27,137 bases of DNA from Desulfobacterales bacterium (GTDB lineage: Bacteria; Desulfobacterota; Dissulfuribacteria; Dissulfuribacterales; JAMONC01), in NCBI GenBank assembly GCA_027066725.1, contig JAMONC010000309.1, forward strand, positions 1 to 27,137, written 5' to 3'. Both the position numbers and the translations under genes were made by a program. Of the stretch, positions 1 through 8,807 are shown one piece after another (the stretch's first letter is position 1; each line of letters opens with the position of its first letter). The notes under the pieces were generated by a model, which made no database searches, was not told where the DNA came from, and was given only the letters and a program-made list of their open reading frames with translations.

Positions 1-324
1 CCATAAGTCAATCCCAGGATGTTCATAGAACCTTGCATCTTCTGCAGATAAAAAGGCATGTATTAATGTTGGGGGAATTTGTGAAAATGGTATTGGCCAT
101 CTATATTGTTTAAAGATGTAGGCTATGGGGTGTCCTTCACAGTCTTCTATGACAGTTGTCATTGGTGGACGATATGAACGAATAGAGGATATATTAGGAA
201 GCCCTAAAAGGAGGTATCCAACAATAAGGGCTCCAACAATAAGAGAAATAAAAAGGGTATTACCCCAAATTATATAAATAAATGTTTTGTGAGTTTTTAT
301 TTTTCTTTTTTTCTTTTGAACCAT
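1..324 (-). CDS. Class-A penicillin-binding protein, PBP1A-like, N-terminal part (cut by window edge)
   Basis: This is the first 108 codons of a gene that continues past the left edge; it is open in frame from an ATG at 324 to base 1. The product starts with a basic stretch rich in Lys/Arg (residues 3-13), followed by one membrane anchor (about 16-40). Near the end lies the GT51 glycosyltransferase signature AEDARFYEHPGID (residues 94-106), whose Glu95 is the expected catalytic acid for glycan-chain polymerisation. Class-A PBPs polymerise lipid II in the periplasm and cross-link the stems with a C-terminal transpeptidase, which is not in view. The gene lies 57 bases downstream of lnt on the same strand and probably shares its transcript. 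No strong Shine-Dalgarno sequence precedes the ATG. PBP1A is the likeliest call, but PBP1B/1C-like or monofunctional GT51 enzymes cannot be excluded from the N-terminus alone. Confidence 0.85.
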   Translation of the reverse strand, partial: MVQKKKRKIKTHKTFIYIIWGNTLFISLIVGALIVGYLLLGLPNISSIRSYRPPMTTVIEDCEGHPIAYIFKQYRWPIPFSQIPPTLIHAFLSAEDARFYEHPGIDLW

Positions 325-381
325 TTACTAAATCTTAAGCAATTTATATACCAAGAAATTTAAGATATCACCTATGAATTT

Positions 382-1989
382 TTATCTGTTTTTTAATGAT
401 TTTTTAGATTTTAACAGGTTCAATAAGACTAGCAACAAAAAAGGCCATAACCAGTTTTCTTCTATTTTGTCATAAAAAGTAATGTTATTTCTAAGTCTAG
501 CATATCCAATAATCCAACATGGCTTAAAAAGAGGAGTCATATAAAGTTTTTTCCCCCAGGGAGTAATTATAAGGCTTTCGCCTGTATTAGCAGCTCTTAT
601 TATATATCTTCTAGTTTCAACAGCTCTAAAAACAGCCATATCTGCATGTTCATAAGGAGCTCCTGTTTTGCCAAACCAAGCATCATCTGTAATAACAGTT
701 AATAAATTAGCTCCTTTTTTTACAAAGTTGACTGCAATGTGAGGGAATATTGATTCAAAACATATAAGAATTCCAATCTTTATATTTTGCCAACAAAGGG
801 GAACAGAGCTATTCCCCGGGCTAAATGCCCCAATTGAACCAATTAGTTTTCGTGCCCAGGAAGTTAGATATCCAAATGGTAAGTATTCTCCAAATGGTAC
901 AAGATGTTGTTTATCATATTTACCTAACACAACACCTTTAGGACTTATTAAAAATGCACTATTAAAATACTTTATGTTAATTTTTTTTTCTGCTTCATTA
1001 GGGTTTAATTGATAAGAAGGTGCACCAAATAGTATAAGACTATTGGTTGCTTTTGCTAAATCTAGTAATTTTTTTCTTAGAGTTGATGGGTCTTGAAAGA
1101 AAAATGGCATAGCCGTTTCTGGCCATACAATTAATGTAGAGAGACATTTTTGTTTTTGGGTAACTTTCAATTTATCTATAGCTGAAATTGTAAGTTTTCT
1201 ATATATATTAAAAGTGTCATTTTGAAACTCTTTACTCCATTTTTTATATTGCGGAATATTTCCCTGAACAGCAATTACTGCTAATTTTGGATATCTTAGA
1301 TCAGAGTGCTTACATATTTTTATAAAATATTTCCCTGTAATCCAAAATGATAAAATTATAAAAAAAGCTGTTATTAGATAGTAACTAGATTTAGCATAAT
1401 CTTTTTCATTTATATAAAAAAGAGCCACAAAAATTAAACAATTTATAAATATTAATACAAAAGATATCCAATACATTCCAAAAAGTGATGCAGTTTGGAT
1501 AAATGATGGAAGATTTATTAAAGAACAGCCAAGTATTGCCCAAGGGAATCCAGTTAAAAGATGTCCTCTTATCCATTCCAGTATTACCCATAGAGCTGAT
1601 ATAGTTATAATATTTAAAATAGATGGTATATTTTTATTACCTATCCATATAGAACTTATATATGCCCAGGTAGCGGGATAAATTGATAGATAAAGTACTA
1701 AGCAACCTAAAATTGCAGTAGAACATATTTTAGGTATATCACCATAGCGTGATATAGTAGGTATTATCCACCATAACATCGTAGTGAAAAATACAATACC
1801 GAAAAGTAGCCCATAAAAAGATGCTTCTTTAGGTGATGAAGTATTTTTTATTGCAAATAATAATGGAATAAGCGCAACAAAGCCCAAATATTCTAAATAA
1901 AAAGTGGGGAAGGCAAGTTTTAGTAATATTGCAGAAAAGATTGCATAGAAGGTATTTATATATAGGTATAAATTATTATTTGTTTTCAC
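382..1989 (-). CDS. lnt: Apolipoprotein N-acyltransferase
   Basis: Lnt transfers the third acyl chain from a phospholipid to the N-terminal cysteine of apolipoproteins in the inner membrane, the last step of lipoprotein maturation in diderms. With a GTG start at 1989 the protein has 535 residues, close to the family norm. The N-terminal half is a string of hydrophobic helices. A nitrilase-fold periplasmic domain follows with the catalytic triad visible: Glu291 in VWPETAMPF, Lys360 in YDKQHLVPFGEYLPF, and Cys410 in ILICFESIFP. A last hydrophobic helix closes the protein. The frame is open up to 2106, but those extra 39 codons would lie inside murA and look non-conserved, so I prefer the GTG, which overlaps the murA stop region by 14 bases and suggests translational coupling. 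It is third in the secDF-murA-lnt-PBP string. Confidence 0.93.
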   Translation of the reverse strand: MKTNNNLYLYINTFYAIFSAILLKLAFPTFYLEYLGFVALIPLLFAIKNTSSPKEASFYGLLFGIVFFTTMLWWIIPTISRYGDIPKICSTAILGCLVLYLSIYPATWAYISSIWIGNKNIPSILNIITISALWVILEWIRGHLLTGFPWAILGCSLINLPSFIQTASLFGMYWISFVLIFINCLIFVALFYINEKDYAKSSYYLITAFFIILSFWITGKYFIKICKHSDLRYPKLAVIAVQGNIPQYKKWSKEFQNDTFNIYRKLTISAIDKLKVTQKQKCLSTLIVWPETAMPFFFQDPSTLRKKLLDLAKATNSLILFGAPSYQLNPNEAEKKINIKYFNSAFLISPKGVVLGKYDKQHLVPFGEYLPFGYLTSWARKLIGSIGAFSPGNSSVPLCWQNIKIGILICFESIFPHIAVNFVKKGANLLTVITDDAWFGKTGAPYEHADMAVFRAVETRRYIIRAANTGESLIITPWGKKLYMTPLFKPCWIIGYARLRNNITFYDKIEENWLWPFLLLVLLNLLKSKKSLKNR

Positions 1990-3271
1990 TTTTTTTATCT
2001 TCGCGCCATATCTTTGCACCAACAGAAGAAAGTTTTTGTTCAATACGACTATATCCTCTATCCAAATGATATATTTGACTAATCGTGGTTTTCCCTTTTG
2101 CGCCAAGTGCAGCTATAACAAGAGAAGCACTTGCCCTTAAATCTGTTGCCATTACAGGAGCCCCAGTAAGGTGTCTTACTCCATTTACAATGGCACTTCT
2201 ACCTTCTATTTTAATATCTGCTCCAAGCCTTTTTAATTCTGCTACATGTTGAAATCTATTTTCAAATATAGTTTCAGTTATAACGCTAAGCCCTTTTGCT
2301 GTAGCCATTATAGCCATGATCTGGGCTTGAAGATCTGTGGGGAAGCCAGGATATGGCAAAGTCTTTACATCTACTGCATTAAGACGTCCTTTTTTTTTAC
2401 ATAATATACCAGAATGATCCAATTCTATCTTTAATCCAGTTTCTCTTAGTTTAGATATAACAGTTTCTAAAAGAGATGCATCTGCTTCTTTTAAAAAGAG
2501 TTCTCCTCCTGCTGCAGCAACTGCCATTAAGTATGTGCCAGCTTCTATTCGATCAGGTATAATTTCCCAATCTGTAGGCTTTAATTTTTTTACACCTTTT
2601 ATATATATTGTATCTGTACCAAGCCCTTTTATTTTTGCCCCCATTTTACATAGCATTTCACCTAAGCATACAATTTCTGGCTCTCTTGCAGCATTTCTAA
2701 TAACAGTTTCACCTTTTGCAGTTACTGCTGCCATCATTAAATTTTCTGTACCTGTTACAGTTGGAATATCAAAGGCTATTTCTGCTCCTTTAAGTCCTCC
2801 TTTTGCTTTTGCTTCTACGTAACCTTCTTTAAGATTTAATTTTGCCCCCATAAGTTCCAGACCTTTTAGATGAAGGTCTATTGGTCTAGCCCCAATTGCA
2901 CAGCCGCCAGGAAGAGAAACCCTTGCCTTTCCTAAGCTCGCTACTAACGGACCAAGAACCAATACAGATGCCCTCATAGTTCTTACTAGTTCATAAGGGG
3001 CTTCAAATGAACTAAGGGAATCTGTATCAATACATAGATCCATTGAGCCGTCTTCATCATAGACTTTTTCTATAGTTACTGTTATTCCTAATGTTTCTAG
3101 AAGTTTCGAAAAGGTTTTTACATCCAAAAGCTCTGGACAGTTCTTTATTAAGTACTTACCAGGAGATAAAAGGGTAGCTGCAAGCACAGGAAGAGCTGCA
3201 TTTTTAGCTCCACTAATTCTTACACTGCCTTTAAGGCTATATCCCCCTTCTATGACTAGAATTTGTTCCAT
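1976..3271 (-). CDS. murA: UDP-N-acetylglucosamine 1-carboxyvinyltransferase
   Basis: MurA performs the first committed step of peptidoglycan synthesis in the cytoplasm, moving enolpyruvate from PEP to UDP-GlcNAc. The 431-residue length is normal for a 420-430-residue family. The N-terminal KNAALP motif (Lys23, Asn24) is present. The catalytic-loop motif PGGCAIGARPIDLH carries Cys124, the residue equivalent to E. coli Cys115 that fosfomycin alkylates; some lineages carry Asp there, this one does not. The C-terminal RASASLVIAALGAKG stretch is also typical. The ATG lies only 8 bases after the secDF stop and has no clear Shine-Dalgarno sequence, so coupling to secDF translation is plausible. The 3' end overlaps the GTG start of lnt. 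Confidence 0.97.
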   Translation of the reverse strand: MEQILVIEGGYSLKGSVRISGAKNAALPVLAATLLSPGKYLIKNCPELLDVKTFSKLLETLGITVTIEKVYDEDGSMDLCIDTDSLSSFEAPYELVRTMRASVLVLGPLVASLGKARVSLPGGCAIGARPIDLHLKGLELMGAKLNLKEGYVEAKAKGGLKGAEIAFDIPTVTGTENLMMAAVTAKGETVIRNAAREPEIVCLGEMLCKMGAKIKGLGTDTIYIKGVKKLKPTDWEIIPDRIEAGTYLMAVAAAGGELFLKEADASLLETVISKLRETGLKIELDHSGILCKKKGRLNAVDVKTLPYPGFPTDLQAQIMAIMATAKGLSVITETIFENRFQHVAELKRLGADIKIEGRSAIVNGVRHLTGAPVMATDLRASASLVIAALGAKGKTTISQIYHLDRGYSRIEQKLSSVGAKIWREDKKSENK

Positions 3272-3279
3272 TTATAAAT

Positions 3280-5865
3280 TTATATTTGTTTGGGTCTTTG
3301 CCCTTTATGCCATAAATAAACTATTGGGCTTGCAACAAATACAGAGGAATAAGTACCTACAATAACACCAATCATAAGTGCAAAGGCAAAATCGTGAATA
3401 ACAACACCTCCAAATAAGAAAAGACACACGATAACCATAAGCGTTGTAAGTGATGTAATAATTGTACGTGCAAGCATTTCATTAACGCTTAAGTTTATTA
3501 TTTTATCAAATGGCATTTTTCTATGTCGCCTCAAGTTTTCTCTAATTCTATCAAATATAACCACAGTATCTGTTAATGAGTAACCCGCAAGGGTTAAAAG
3601 AGCGGTCACAATAAGGAGATTTATTTCTTTATTTAAGATGAAAAATATCCCTAATACTGCCAGTACATCGTGAAATGTTGCGATTGCTGCAGCTACACCA
3701 AAACTTAAATTAAATCTAAAGGCAAGATATATAATGATACCTGCCATAGATATAGCAATTGCAATGATTGCCTTTTGTCTTAAGTCTTTACTTACAGCAG
3801 CCCCTATTTCTGATTTACTTTGTAAGACAAAGTGTACACCTGGTATTCCTGTATTTAAAGCCTTCGTTATTTTTACATCAACATTTTGTACAGTGGCTAC
3901 AGATTTTTTTATTTTAACTATAAGTATGTGTTCTTTTGGTACATCTTGTAATGTGTAGCCTTTTATACCTGCTTTCCCCATGACTCTTCTTACAGCTTCT
4001 AGATTAAATGGTTTATCAGCTTTATATTGAGCCATTGTCCCACCAGTAAAATCTACACCAAGATTGGCTTTACCTCTATTTATTTGAATAAAGCCTATAA
4101 TACCAAGGGTTACAAGTATTGCGGAAAGTCCAAATGCAATATAGCGTTTTCCAATAAAATCTATATTGGTATTTTCTACTACATGTAGGAAAGAAAGGTC
4201 TTTAATTGCTTTTTTAGCAAGTAACCAGTCATAAACAATTCTACTAGCAAAGATTGCAGTGAATAAATTTATAATGATACCTGCAGAAAGGGTTACAGCA
4301 AAGCCTTTGATTGGCCCTGTCCCAAATAAAAATAGGGCTAAAGCTGTAATAAGTGTGGTTACGTGTGCGTCAACAATTGTCCAAAATGCCTTATCGTAAC
4401 CGCCATCTATATATGCATGAAGAGATTTGCCCAGGGCTTTTTCTTCACGCATTCGTTCAAATATGAGAACGTTTGAATCGACCCCCATACCAATGGTTAA
4501 GATAATACCCGCTATACCAGGAAGAGTTAGTGTTGCATGAAAGGCAGATAAGACTGCCATAAGAAATAGAATATTTAAGAGTAATGCTATATCTGCAATA
4601 AAGCCAGAGAGTCTATAATAGACAATCATAAATATAAGCACTATAGCAGCACCAACTAATCCAGAGAATATACCTTTTTCAATGGAGTCTCTACCAAGAC
4701 TTGGACCTACTGTTACATTTTGTATTATTTTAACTGGTGCTGGAAGTGCACCTGCTCTTAAGACAATTGCAAGGTCAGTTGCTTCTTCATGGGTAAATGA
4801 TCCTGTAATTTGTGCATGTCCACCTGCAATTTTTTCTCTTATAACCGGAGCAGATCTAACAACGCCATCTAATACAATTGCAAGACGTTTCCCGACATTT
4901 GCACCAGTTATTTGTTCAAAGATCCTAGCCCCCCTATCAGTAAGTGTTAAAGAGACATAAGGTTGATTATATGGTCCCCCAATCCTTACATGAGCTGTTT
5001 TTATTGCATCTCCTGTCATTAAGGTTTTATTTTTTAGTAATATTGGAACCTTATAACGTCTTCCTGTTTGAGGGTCAGTCATTACCATAAAGTAAACAGA
5101 ATCTCCTGGGGGTATTTCTCCTTTAAGAGCTTTATTTACAGCTTTTCTATTAAATTCTTGAGAGGGAGATAGGCGGCCATCTTCTATTGCCTGTTCTATA
5201 AGATGGTTTAGATTAATATTAGCAGAGTCATCTACTAGTTTAAATTCAAGCTGAGCTGTTTCACCGATTAACTTTATTGCTCTTTTAGGATTTTTGATAC
5301 CTGGCAGTTGTACTACTATTTCATCTTTACCTCGTCTTACAATTACAGGTTCTGTAACACCAAATTGATCTATTCTGTTTCTTATTATTTCAAGAGATTG
5401 TTCTACAGCATTATCTCGTATAAATTTCTCTTCTTTAGGAGAAAGTCTTAAGGTAATTTTAGGGAAATTCCCTTGATCATTTATTGATACGATTTCTAAG
5501 TCGTGAAATTCACTACTTAAAAGGTTTTTTACTTCAGCTAGAGCCTGTTTATTGGGGAGAGAAAAGACAACTTCTCCTTTTTTAGGGCTAGGTAACTCTA
5601 CTACAGATATATGTCTGTGTTTTAGGGCTTCTTTTAAATCACGTGCAGAATTATTTAGTGCATTGATTACTGCTTGATCAACATCAACCTTTAATATGAG
5701 GTTCATTCCACCTTGAAGATCAAGCCCGAGTCTTAGCCCTTGACTATAAATAACTTTTTTATACCAACCAGGTAGATTATTGGTAAATGAGGGTAAGACC
5801 AAAATTATCGCTAATACAAAGAGAAAAAGTACTAATGCAACCTTCCAACGAATAGCTTTTGGCAT
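3280..5865 (-). CDS. secDF: Fused protein-export membrane protein SecDF
   Basis: SecD and SecF use the proton-motive force to pull preproteins through SecYEG on the periplasmic side. Here both are one continuous 861-residue protein. The SecD half (about 1-555) has a membrane anchor at 8-26, the GLDLQGG signature (47-53), a large periplasmic region, and the helix motif GMGVDSNVLIFERMREE containing Asp463. The SecF half (about 565-861) begins around NTNIDFIGKRY, has VDFTGG (604-609) and the matching proton-relay-type motif TDTVVIFDRIREN containing Asp766. Each half carries about six membrane segments. The ATG at 5865 has a good AAGGAG (5872-5877) six bases away. No yajC precedes it; upstream is the flgE terminator. 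It heads the secDF-murA-lnt-PBP string. Many proteobacteria keep secD and secF as separate genes, while fusions are known in Bacillus and other groups. Confidence 0.96.
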   Translation of the reverse strand: MPKAIRWKVALVLFLFVLAIILVLPSFTNNLPGWYKKVIYSQGLRLGLDLQGGMNLILKVDVDQAVINALNNSARDLKEALKHRHISVVELPSPKKGEVVFSLPNKQALAEVKNLLSSEFHDLEIVSINDQGNFPKITLRLSPKEEKFIRDNAVEQSLEIIRNRIDQFGVTEPVIVRRGKDEIVVQLPGIKNPKRAIKLIGETAQLEFKLVDDSANINLNHLIEQAIEDGRLSPSQEFNRKAVNKALKGEIPPGDSVYFMVMTDPQTGRRYKVPILLKNKTLMTGDAIKTAHVRIGGPYNQPYVSLTLTDRGARIFEQITGANVGKRLAIVLDGVVRSAPVIREKIAGGHAQITGSFTHEEATDLAIVLRAGALPAPVKIIQNVTVGPSLGRDSIEKGIFSGLVGAAIVLIFMIVYYRLSGFIADIALLLNILFLMAVLSAFHATLTLPGIAGIILTIGMGVDSNVLIFERMREEKALGKSLHAYIDGGYDKAFWTIVDAHVTTLITALALFLFGTGPIKGFAVTLSAGIIINLFTAIFASRIVYDWLLAKKAIKDLSFLHVVENTNIDFIGKRYIAFGLSAILVTLGIIGFIQINRGKANLGVDFTGGTMAQYKADKPFNLEAVRRVMGKAGIKGYTLQDVPKEHILIVKIKKSVATVQNVDVKITKALNTGIPGVHFVLQSKSEIGAAVSKDLRQKAIIAIAISMAGIIIYLAFRFNLSFGVAAAIATFHDVLAVLGIFFILNKEINLLIVTALLTLAGYSLTDTVVIFDRIRENLRRHRKMPFDKIINLSVNEMLARTIITSLTTLMVIVCLFLFGGVVIHDFAFALMIGVIVGTYSSVFVASPIVYLWHKGQRPKQI

Positions 5866-5985
5866 TTTTTACTCCTTATATAAGTAACACTATTTATCCT
5901 AGAGATTTTCTAAAGGATCTCGTTGCACTTACTTATACAAAGCTGATGAATTTTGCAAGTATAGATACAATAAAAGTAAAAAAAT

Positions 5986-6021
5986 AAAAAGAGGTATAAC
6001 CAAAAAGCTATACCTCTTTTT
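5986..6021 (-). terminator. Rho-independent terminator after flgE
   Basis: A perfect 13-base-pair inverted repeat (5986-5998 with 6009-6021) encloses a 10-base loop. Read on the minus strand the stem ends in five T, followed after one A by seven more T (5984 down to 5978), as expected for intrinsic termination. It begins 34 bases after the flgE stop and separates the flagellar unit from secDF. The stem also ends in five T on the plus strand, but no plus-strand gene needs it. Confidence 0.85.
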
Positions 6022-6054
6022 AGAGTTTAATAAACTTGAATAAATTTTAAATAA

Positions 6055-8013
6055 TTATCTTTTCATATTAAGTAATTCACTGAGCATTTGATCAGTTACT
6101 GTAATAATTCTTGAATCTGCTTGAAACGCACGTTGAGTAGTGATTAGTTTTACAAATTCTGTACTTATATCTACTGTAGATTGTTCAAGTGCATTTGATG
6201 CGATAGAACCTAATCCATTAGTGCGAGGAGGTCCAGTTACAGGAGCACCAGATGCAGTAGTTTCTCTCCAAAGGTTTCCACCTTCACGACTTAAGTCTGT
6301 TGGGCTTGGAAATCTTGCTAATGCTACTTGGGCTAATGAAATAATACGCCCATTTGAGTAGCTACCAGAAATAACTCCTTCTGAGTCCACATGTAGTGAT
6401 TGTAAAAATCCTGCACCAAAGCCATTTTGATCATAAAATAGTGTACTTGATCTATTTGCATACTGTGTAGTTGTAATTGCTTCAGTCTCCCAACCATTTA
6501 CAGTATATTCTTTATCTCCTGCTGCATCTGTTGTAACACTTACATTTGCTTTTGCACCAAAATCCATTTCTATAAGTTGTGCAGAATAATCTTGTTTAGT
6601 AACCTGATCTACCACACCAGAAGGAGGTAAAAAGTAGGCCTTAAGTTGTGGATAGTTATGATCACCATAAGAAACGGGTTCCCAGGCTCCACCAGTTGTA
6701 AGAGGAACATCGTTATATATTGTACCATTATAATCAATGTCTACAGTTTCATCATCATGGTTATAACTTAATATTGTAGCAGTCTGTCCATTATCAAAAC
6801 TTACTTGTAATCCTCCTGGGGGCAATTCATTTTTGTATAATTTTTCTATATCGATAGGAGTATCAAGAGTATCATTACTTCCATTTCCATCTAAGTCTGC
6901 TTGCCAACCAAATACATGGAGTGTATATCGTCTGATATTAGTAGTGCTCGTTACAATTGGTACATCAGTCCATATTTGTCCTGTAGAGGGGTCTTTTACT
7001 GTAACAGTACTTGTTGTTGCATCAAAAGAGGTGATAAGATAGTCACTTGTAGTTCCAGTAGATGAGGCTGTAATTTGTATTGGAAGTCCACTAGCGGGTA
7101 TAGAGTCTAAATCTTCAATAGCAAAAGGAGTAGCAAGCTGGTCGTTTACTCCGTCTCCATCTACATCAATTTTTAAATTAGAAACATTTTTGTCATATAT
7201 TGAGTCAATTTGTCCTTGCGGAGTAAATTTTATATAGCCTCGCATTAACATACCTTTAGAGGGTCCTGTAACACCACTTCTATCATCGTCAGGATTCATA
7301 GTTATAAGAAATTCCCATTCTCTTTCTTGTTTAGTACGATCAAAATATATTGTTAATTCATGAGTATTTCCTAAGCTGTCGTATACATTAAATGTTGTTT
7401 TGTATTCATAATTTACATCTGGAGTGAGTTCCCCATCGTTTGCAACCCAATCCGCAGACAGGGTATTATCACTTACAGGTCCAGTTACTCTACTGTCTAA
7501 ATTTACAGCAATTGTTGCTTGAGTTGTTGCAACAGGGGGTGAGGAATTAGATATTTGAATATTTGTAATACTGCCAACGATTTCTGCTTTACCATCTGGT
7601 TGGGTTTCCATTTTCCAGCCTTGGACTCTAAGTCCTGCAGGATTAACAAGATATCCGTACTGGTCTACATGAAATTCACCTGCTCTTGTATAGTAAGTAC
7701 TGTTTTCTATTTTAGGATCGCTTAATATAAAGAAGCCTTGGCCTGCTATGGCTAGATCTGTTGGAGACGATGTACTTTCAAATGAACCTTGACTAAATAT
7801 AGGGGCTACATCTGCCAATGAACAACCTCTACCAACTTGTGAACCACCTCGTGCAGTATTTATTGTTTGTGCCATAATATCTTGGAATGTAGCTCTTGCA
7901 GCTTTAAATCCCATAGTATTGATATTTGATATATTATCTCCTATTACTTGCATGGCAGATCCCATGCTTACTAGACCACTTACTCCTGAATAAAGAGAGC
8001 TTGTTAAGCCCAT
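6055..8013 (-). CDS. flgE: Flagellar hook protein FlgE
   Basis: FlgE polymerises into the flexible hook joining rod and filament after export by the flagellar type III apparatus. The 652-residue product has the rod/hook N-terminal signature (SLYSGVSGL at 6-14, GDNISNINTMGFK at 25-37), the core DLAIAGQGFF motif (86-95) and the C-terminal heptad segment around NALEQSTVDISTEFVKLI (607-624). It is much longer than the roughly 400-residue enteric protein. The extra length sits in the surface-exposed middle and includes two related modules (about 281-356 and 372-440), each opening with a DxDGxGxND loop. A strong GAGGGGG ribosome-binding site precedes the ATG. flgD ends 23 bases upstream and a terminator follows. 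FlgE is favoured over other rod/hook proteins by its length and its position after flgD. Confidence 0.95.
   Translation of the reverse strand: MGLTSSLYSGVSGLVSMGSAMQVIGDNISNINTMGFKAARATFQDIMAQTINTARGGSQVGRGCSLADVAPIFSQGSFESTSSPTDLAIAGQGFFILSDPKIENSTYYTRAGEFHVDQYGYLVNPAGLRVQGWKMETQPDGKAEIVGSITNIQISNSSPPVATTQATIAVNLDSRVTGPVSDNTLSADWVANDGELTPDVNYEYKTTFNVYDSLGNTHELTIYFDRTKQEREWEFLITMNPDDDRSGVTGPSKGMLMRGYIKFTPQGQIDSIYDKNVSNLKIDVDGDGVNDQLATPFAIEDLDSIPASGLPIQITASSTGTTSDYLITSFDATTSTVTVKDPSTGQIWTDVPIVTSTTNIRRYTLHVFGWQADLDGNGSNDTLDTPIDIEKLYKNELPPGGLQVSFDNGQTATILSYNHDDETVDIDYNGTIYNDVPLTTGGAWEPVSYGDHNYPQLKAYFLPPSGVVDQVTKQDYSAQLIEMDFGAKANVSVTTDAAGDKEYTVNGWETEAITTTQYANRSSTLFYDQNGFGAGFLQSLHVDSEGVISGSYSNGRIISLAQVALARFPSPTDLSREGGNLWRETTASGAPVTGPPRTNGLGSIASNALEQSTVDISTEFVKLITTQRAFQADSRIITVTDQMLSELLNMKR
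6694..6900 (-). repeat. FlgE internal module, copy 2
   Basis: This encodes residues 372-440 of FlgE. It repeats the layout of copy 1: ADLDGNGSND, DTPIDIEKL, a GLQVSF strand, ILSYNHDDETVDI and a closing YNDVPLTT. The loop, the P-x-x-IE-x-L segment and the DVP ending line up in order with copy 1, so an internal duplication is likely although overall identity is modest. Confidence 0.65.
6946..7173 (-). repeat. FlgE internal module, copy 1
   Basis: This encodes residues 281-356 of FlgE. It opens with IDVDGDGVND and continues with a P-[FI]-x-IE-x-L segment, a GL-[PQ]-[IV] strand, a strand ending in [IL]xSxx, a TVTV-type strand and a closing W/Y-[TN]-DVP. The Asp-rich opening loop resembles calcium-binding EF-hand or dockerin-type loops; metal binding is inferred. 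Confidence 0.65.
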
Positions 8014-8036
8014 ATTTAGACCCCCTCTATATTTAA

Positions 8037-8783
8037 TTAGTTATTAGTTACTTTATCTATTTCACCTAAATCTATCTTGACCTCACCACTATTTAATAAT
8101 AATTCAGGTAAGGAGGTTTCATCTTTAGGATATTCTACGGAAGATACCACGCCTGTAGTCCAATTAGTTACTTTGATCTGTTTACCTTTTGTATCTTTTG
8201 CAGTTATGTGTATAGTATATGTGCCAGGTTGTACTTTATCGCCATTATCATTTGTACCATCCCAATCTAGTTGATGATTTCCTGAAGATATTGCACCTAA
8301 GTTAATATTTTTTATAATTCTTCCTTTCTGGTCTGTAATTACACAAAGACATTGAGCGGCTGGCCTATCTAAATCAAATTCAAAAGGCTTAGGTCCATCT
8401 TGATCTACATATAATTGATCACCTTTGTAGCGAACAAATTTACCTAGAAGGGATATGCTATCTAATCGTGTTCTATCAGTATCAGCTTTTACTAATTTCT
8501 CCATTGATTCATTGTTCTTATACATAAGATCAACTAAGTTAAATTGTGCTACTTGTGTTGCCATTTGATCACTTTTCATAGGATTCATAGGATCTTGATA
8601 TTCTAATTGAGTAATAAAGAGTTTCATGAAATCATCTTCTGATAATGTAGTACGTTCTTTTGGATCTTTCTTTAGTTTTTCTATATTATCTTCTACTTTA
8701 TCTATACTATTGTTTACTTTATTAGTTGTCTGAGATATCTTTTGAGGACCTAATATCTCATTATTTAAATAATTGGTAATCAT
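8037..8783 (-). CDS. flgD: Flagellar hook assembly scaffold protein FlgD
   Basis: FlgD caps the growing hook and guides FlgE assembly, then is lost from the finished structure. The 248-residue protein shows the diagnostic N-terminal motif LFITQLEYQDPMNPMKSDQM (55-74, inside the hook-capping domain), followed by the AQFNLV segment. A FlgD Ig-like/tudor-type C-terminal half follows, with WDGTNDNGDKVQPGTYTI around 173-190, a stretch typical of FlgD Ig-like domains. An AAAGGAG site lies eight bases before the ATG. It sits between fliK and flgE with short gaps on both sides, a common hook-gene order. Confidence 0.96.
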   Translation of the reverse strand: MITNYLNNEILGPQKISQTTNKVNNSIDKVEDNIEKLKKDPKERTTLSEDDFMKLFITQLEYQDPMNPMKSDQMATQVAQFNLVDLMYKNNESMEKLVKADTDRTRLDSISLLGKFVRYKGDQLYVDQDGPKPFEFDLDRPAAQCLCVITDQKGRIIKNINLGAISSGNHQLDWDGTNDNGDKVQPGTYTIHITAKDTKGKQIKVTNWTTGVVSSVEYPKDETSLPELLLNSGEVKIDLGEIDKVTNN

Positions 8784-8807
8784 GCTATAAGCTCCTTTAT
8801 TTAAATT

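Noticed and set aside
332..366. A 7-base inverted repeat (atcttaa/ttaagat) between lnt and the PBP gene
   Set aside because: The 21-base loop and AT-only pairing make it too weak to call a terminator, and the two genes look cotranscribed.
5880..5985. Possible promoter for secDF (TTGCAA ... TATAAG on the minus strand)
   Set aside because: The spacer is 15 bases and the match partial; a promoter is expected here because a terminator lies upstream, but I cannot place it with confidence.
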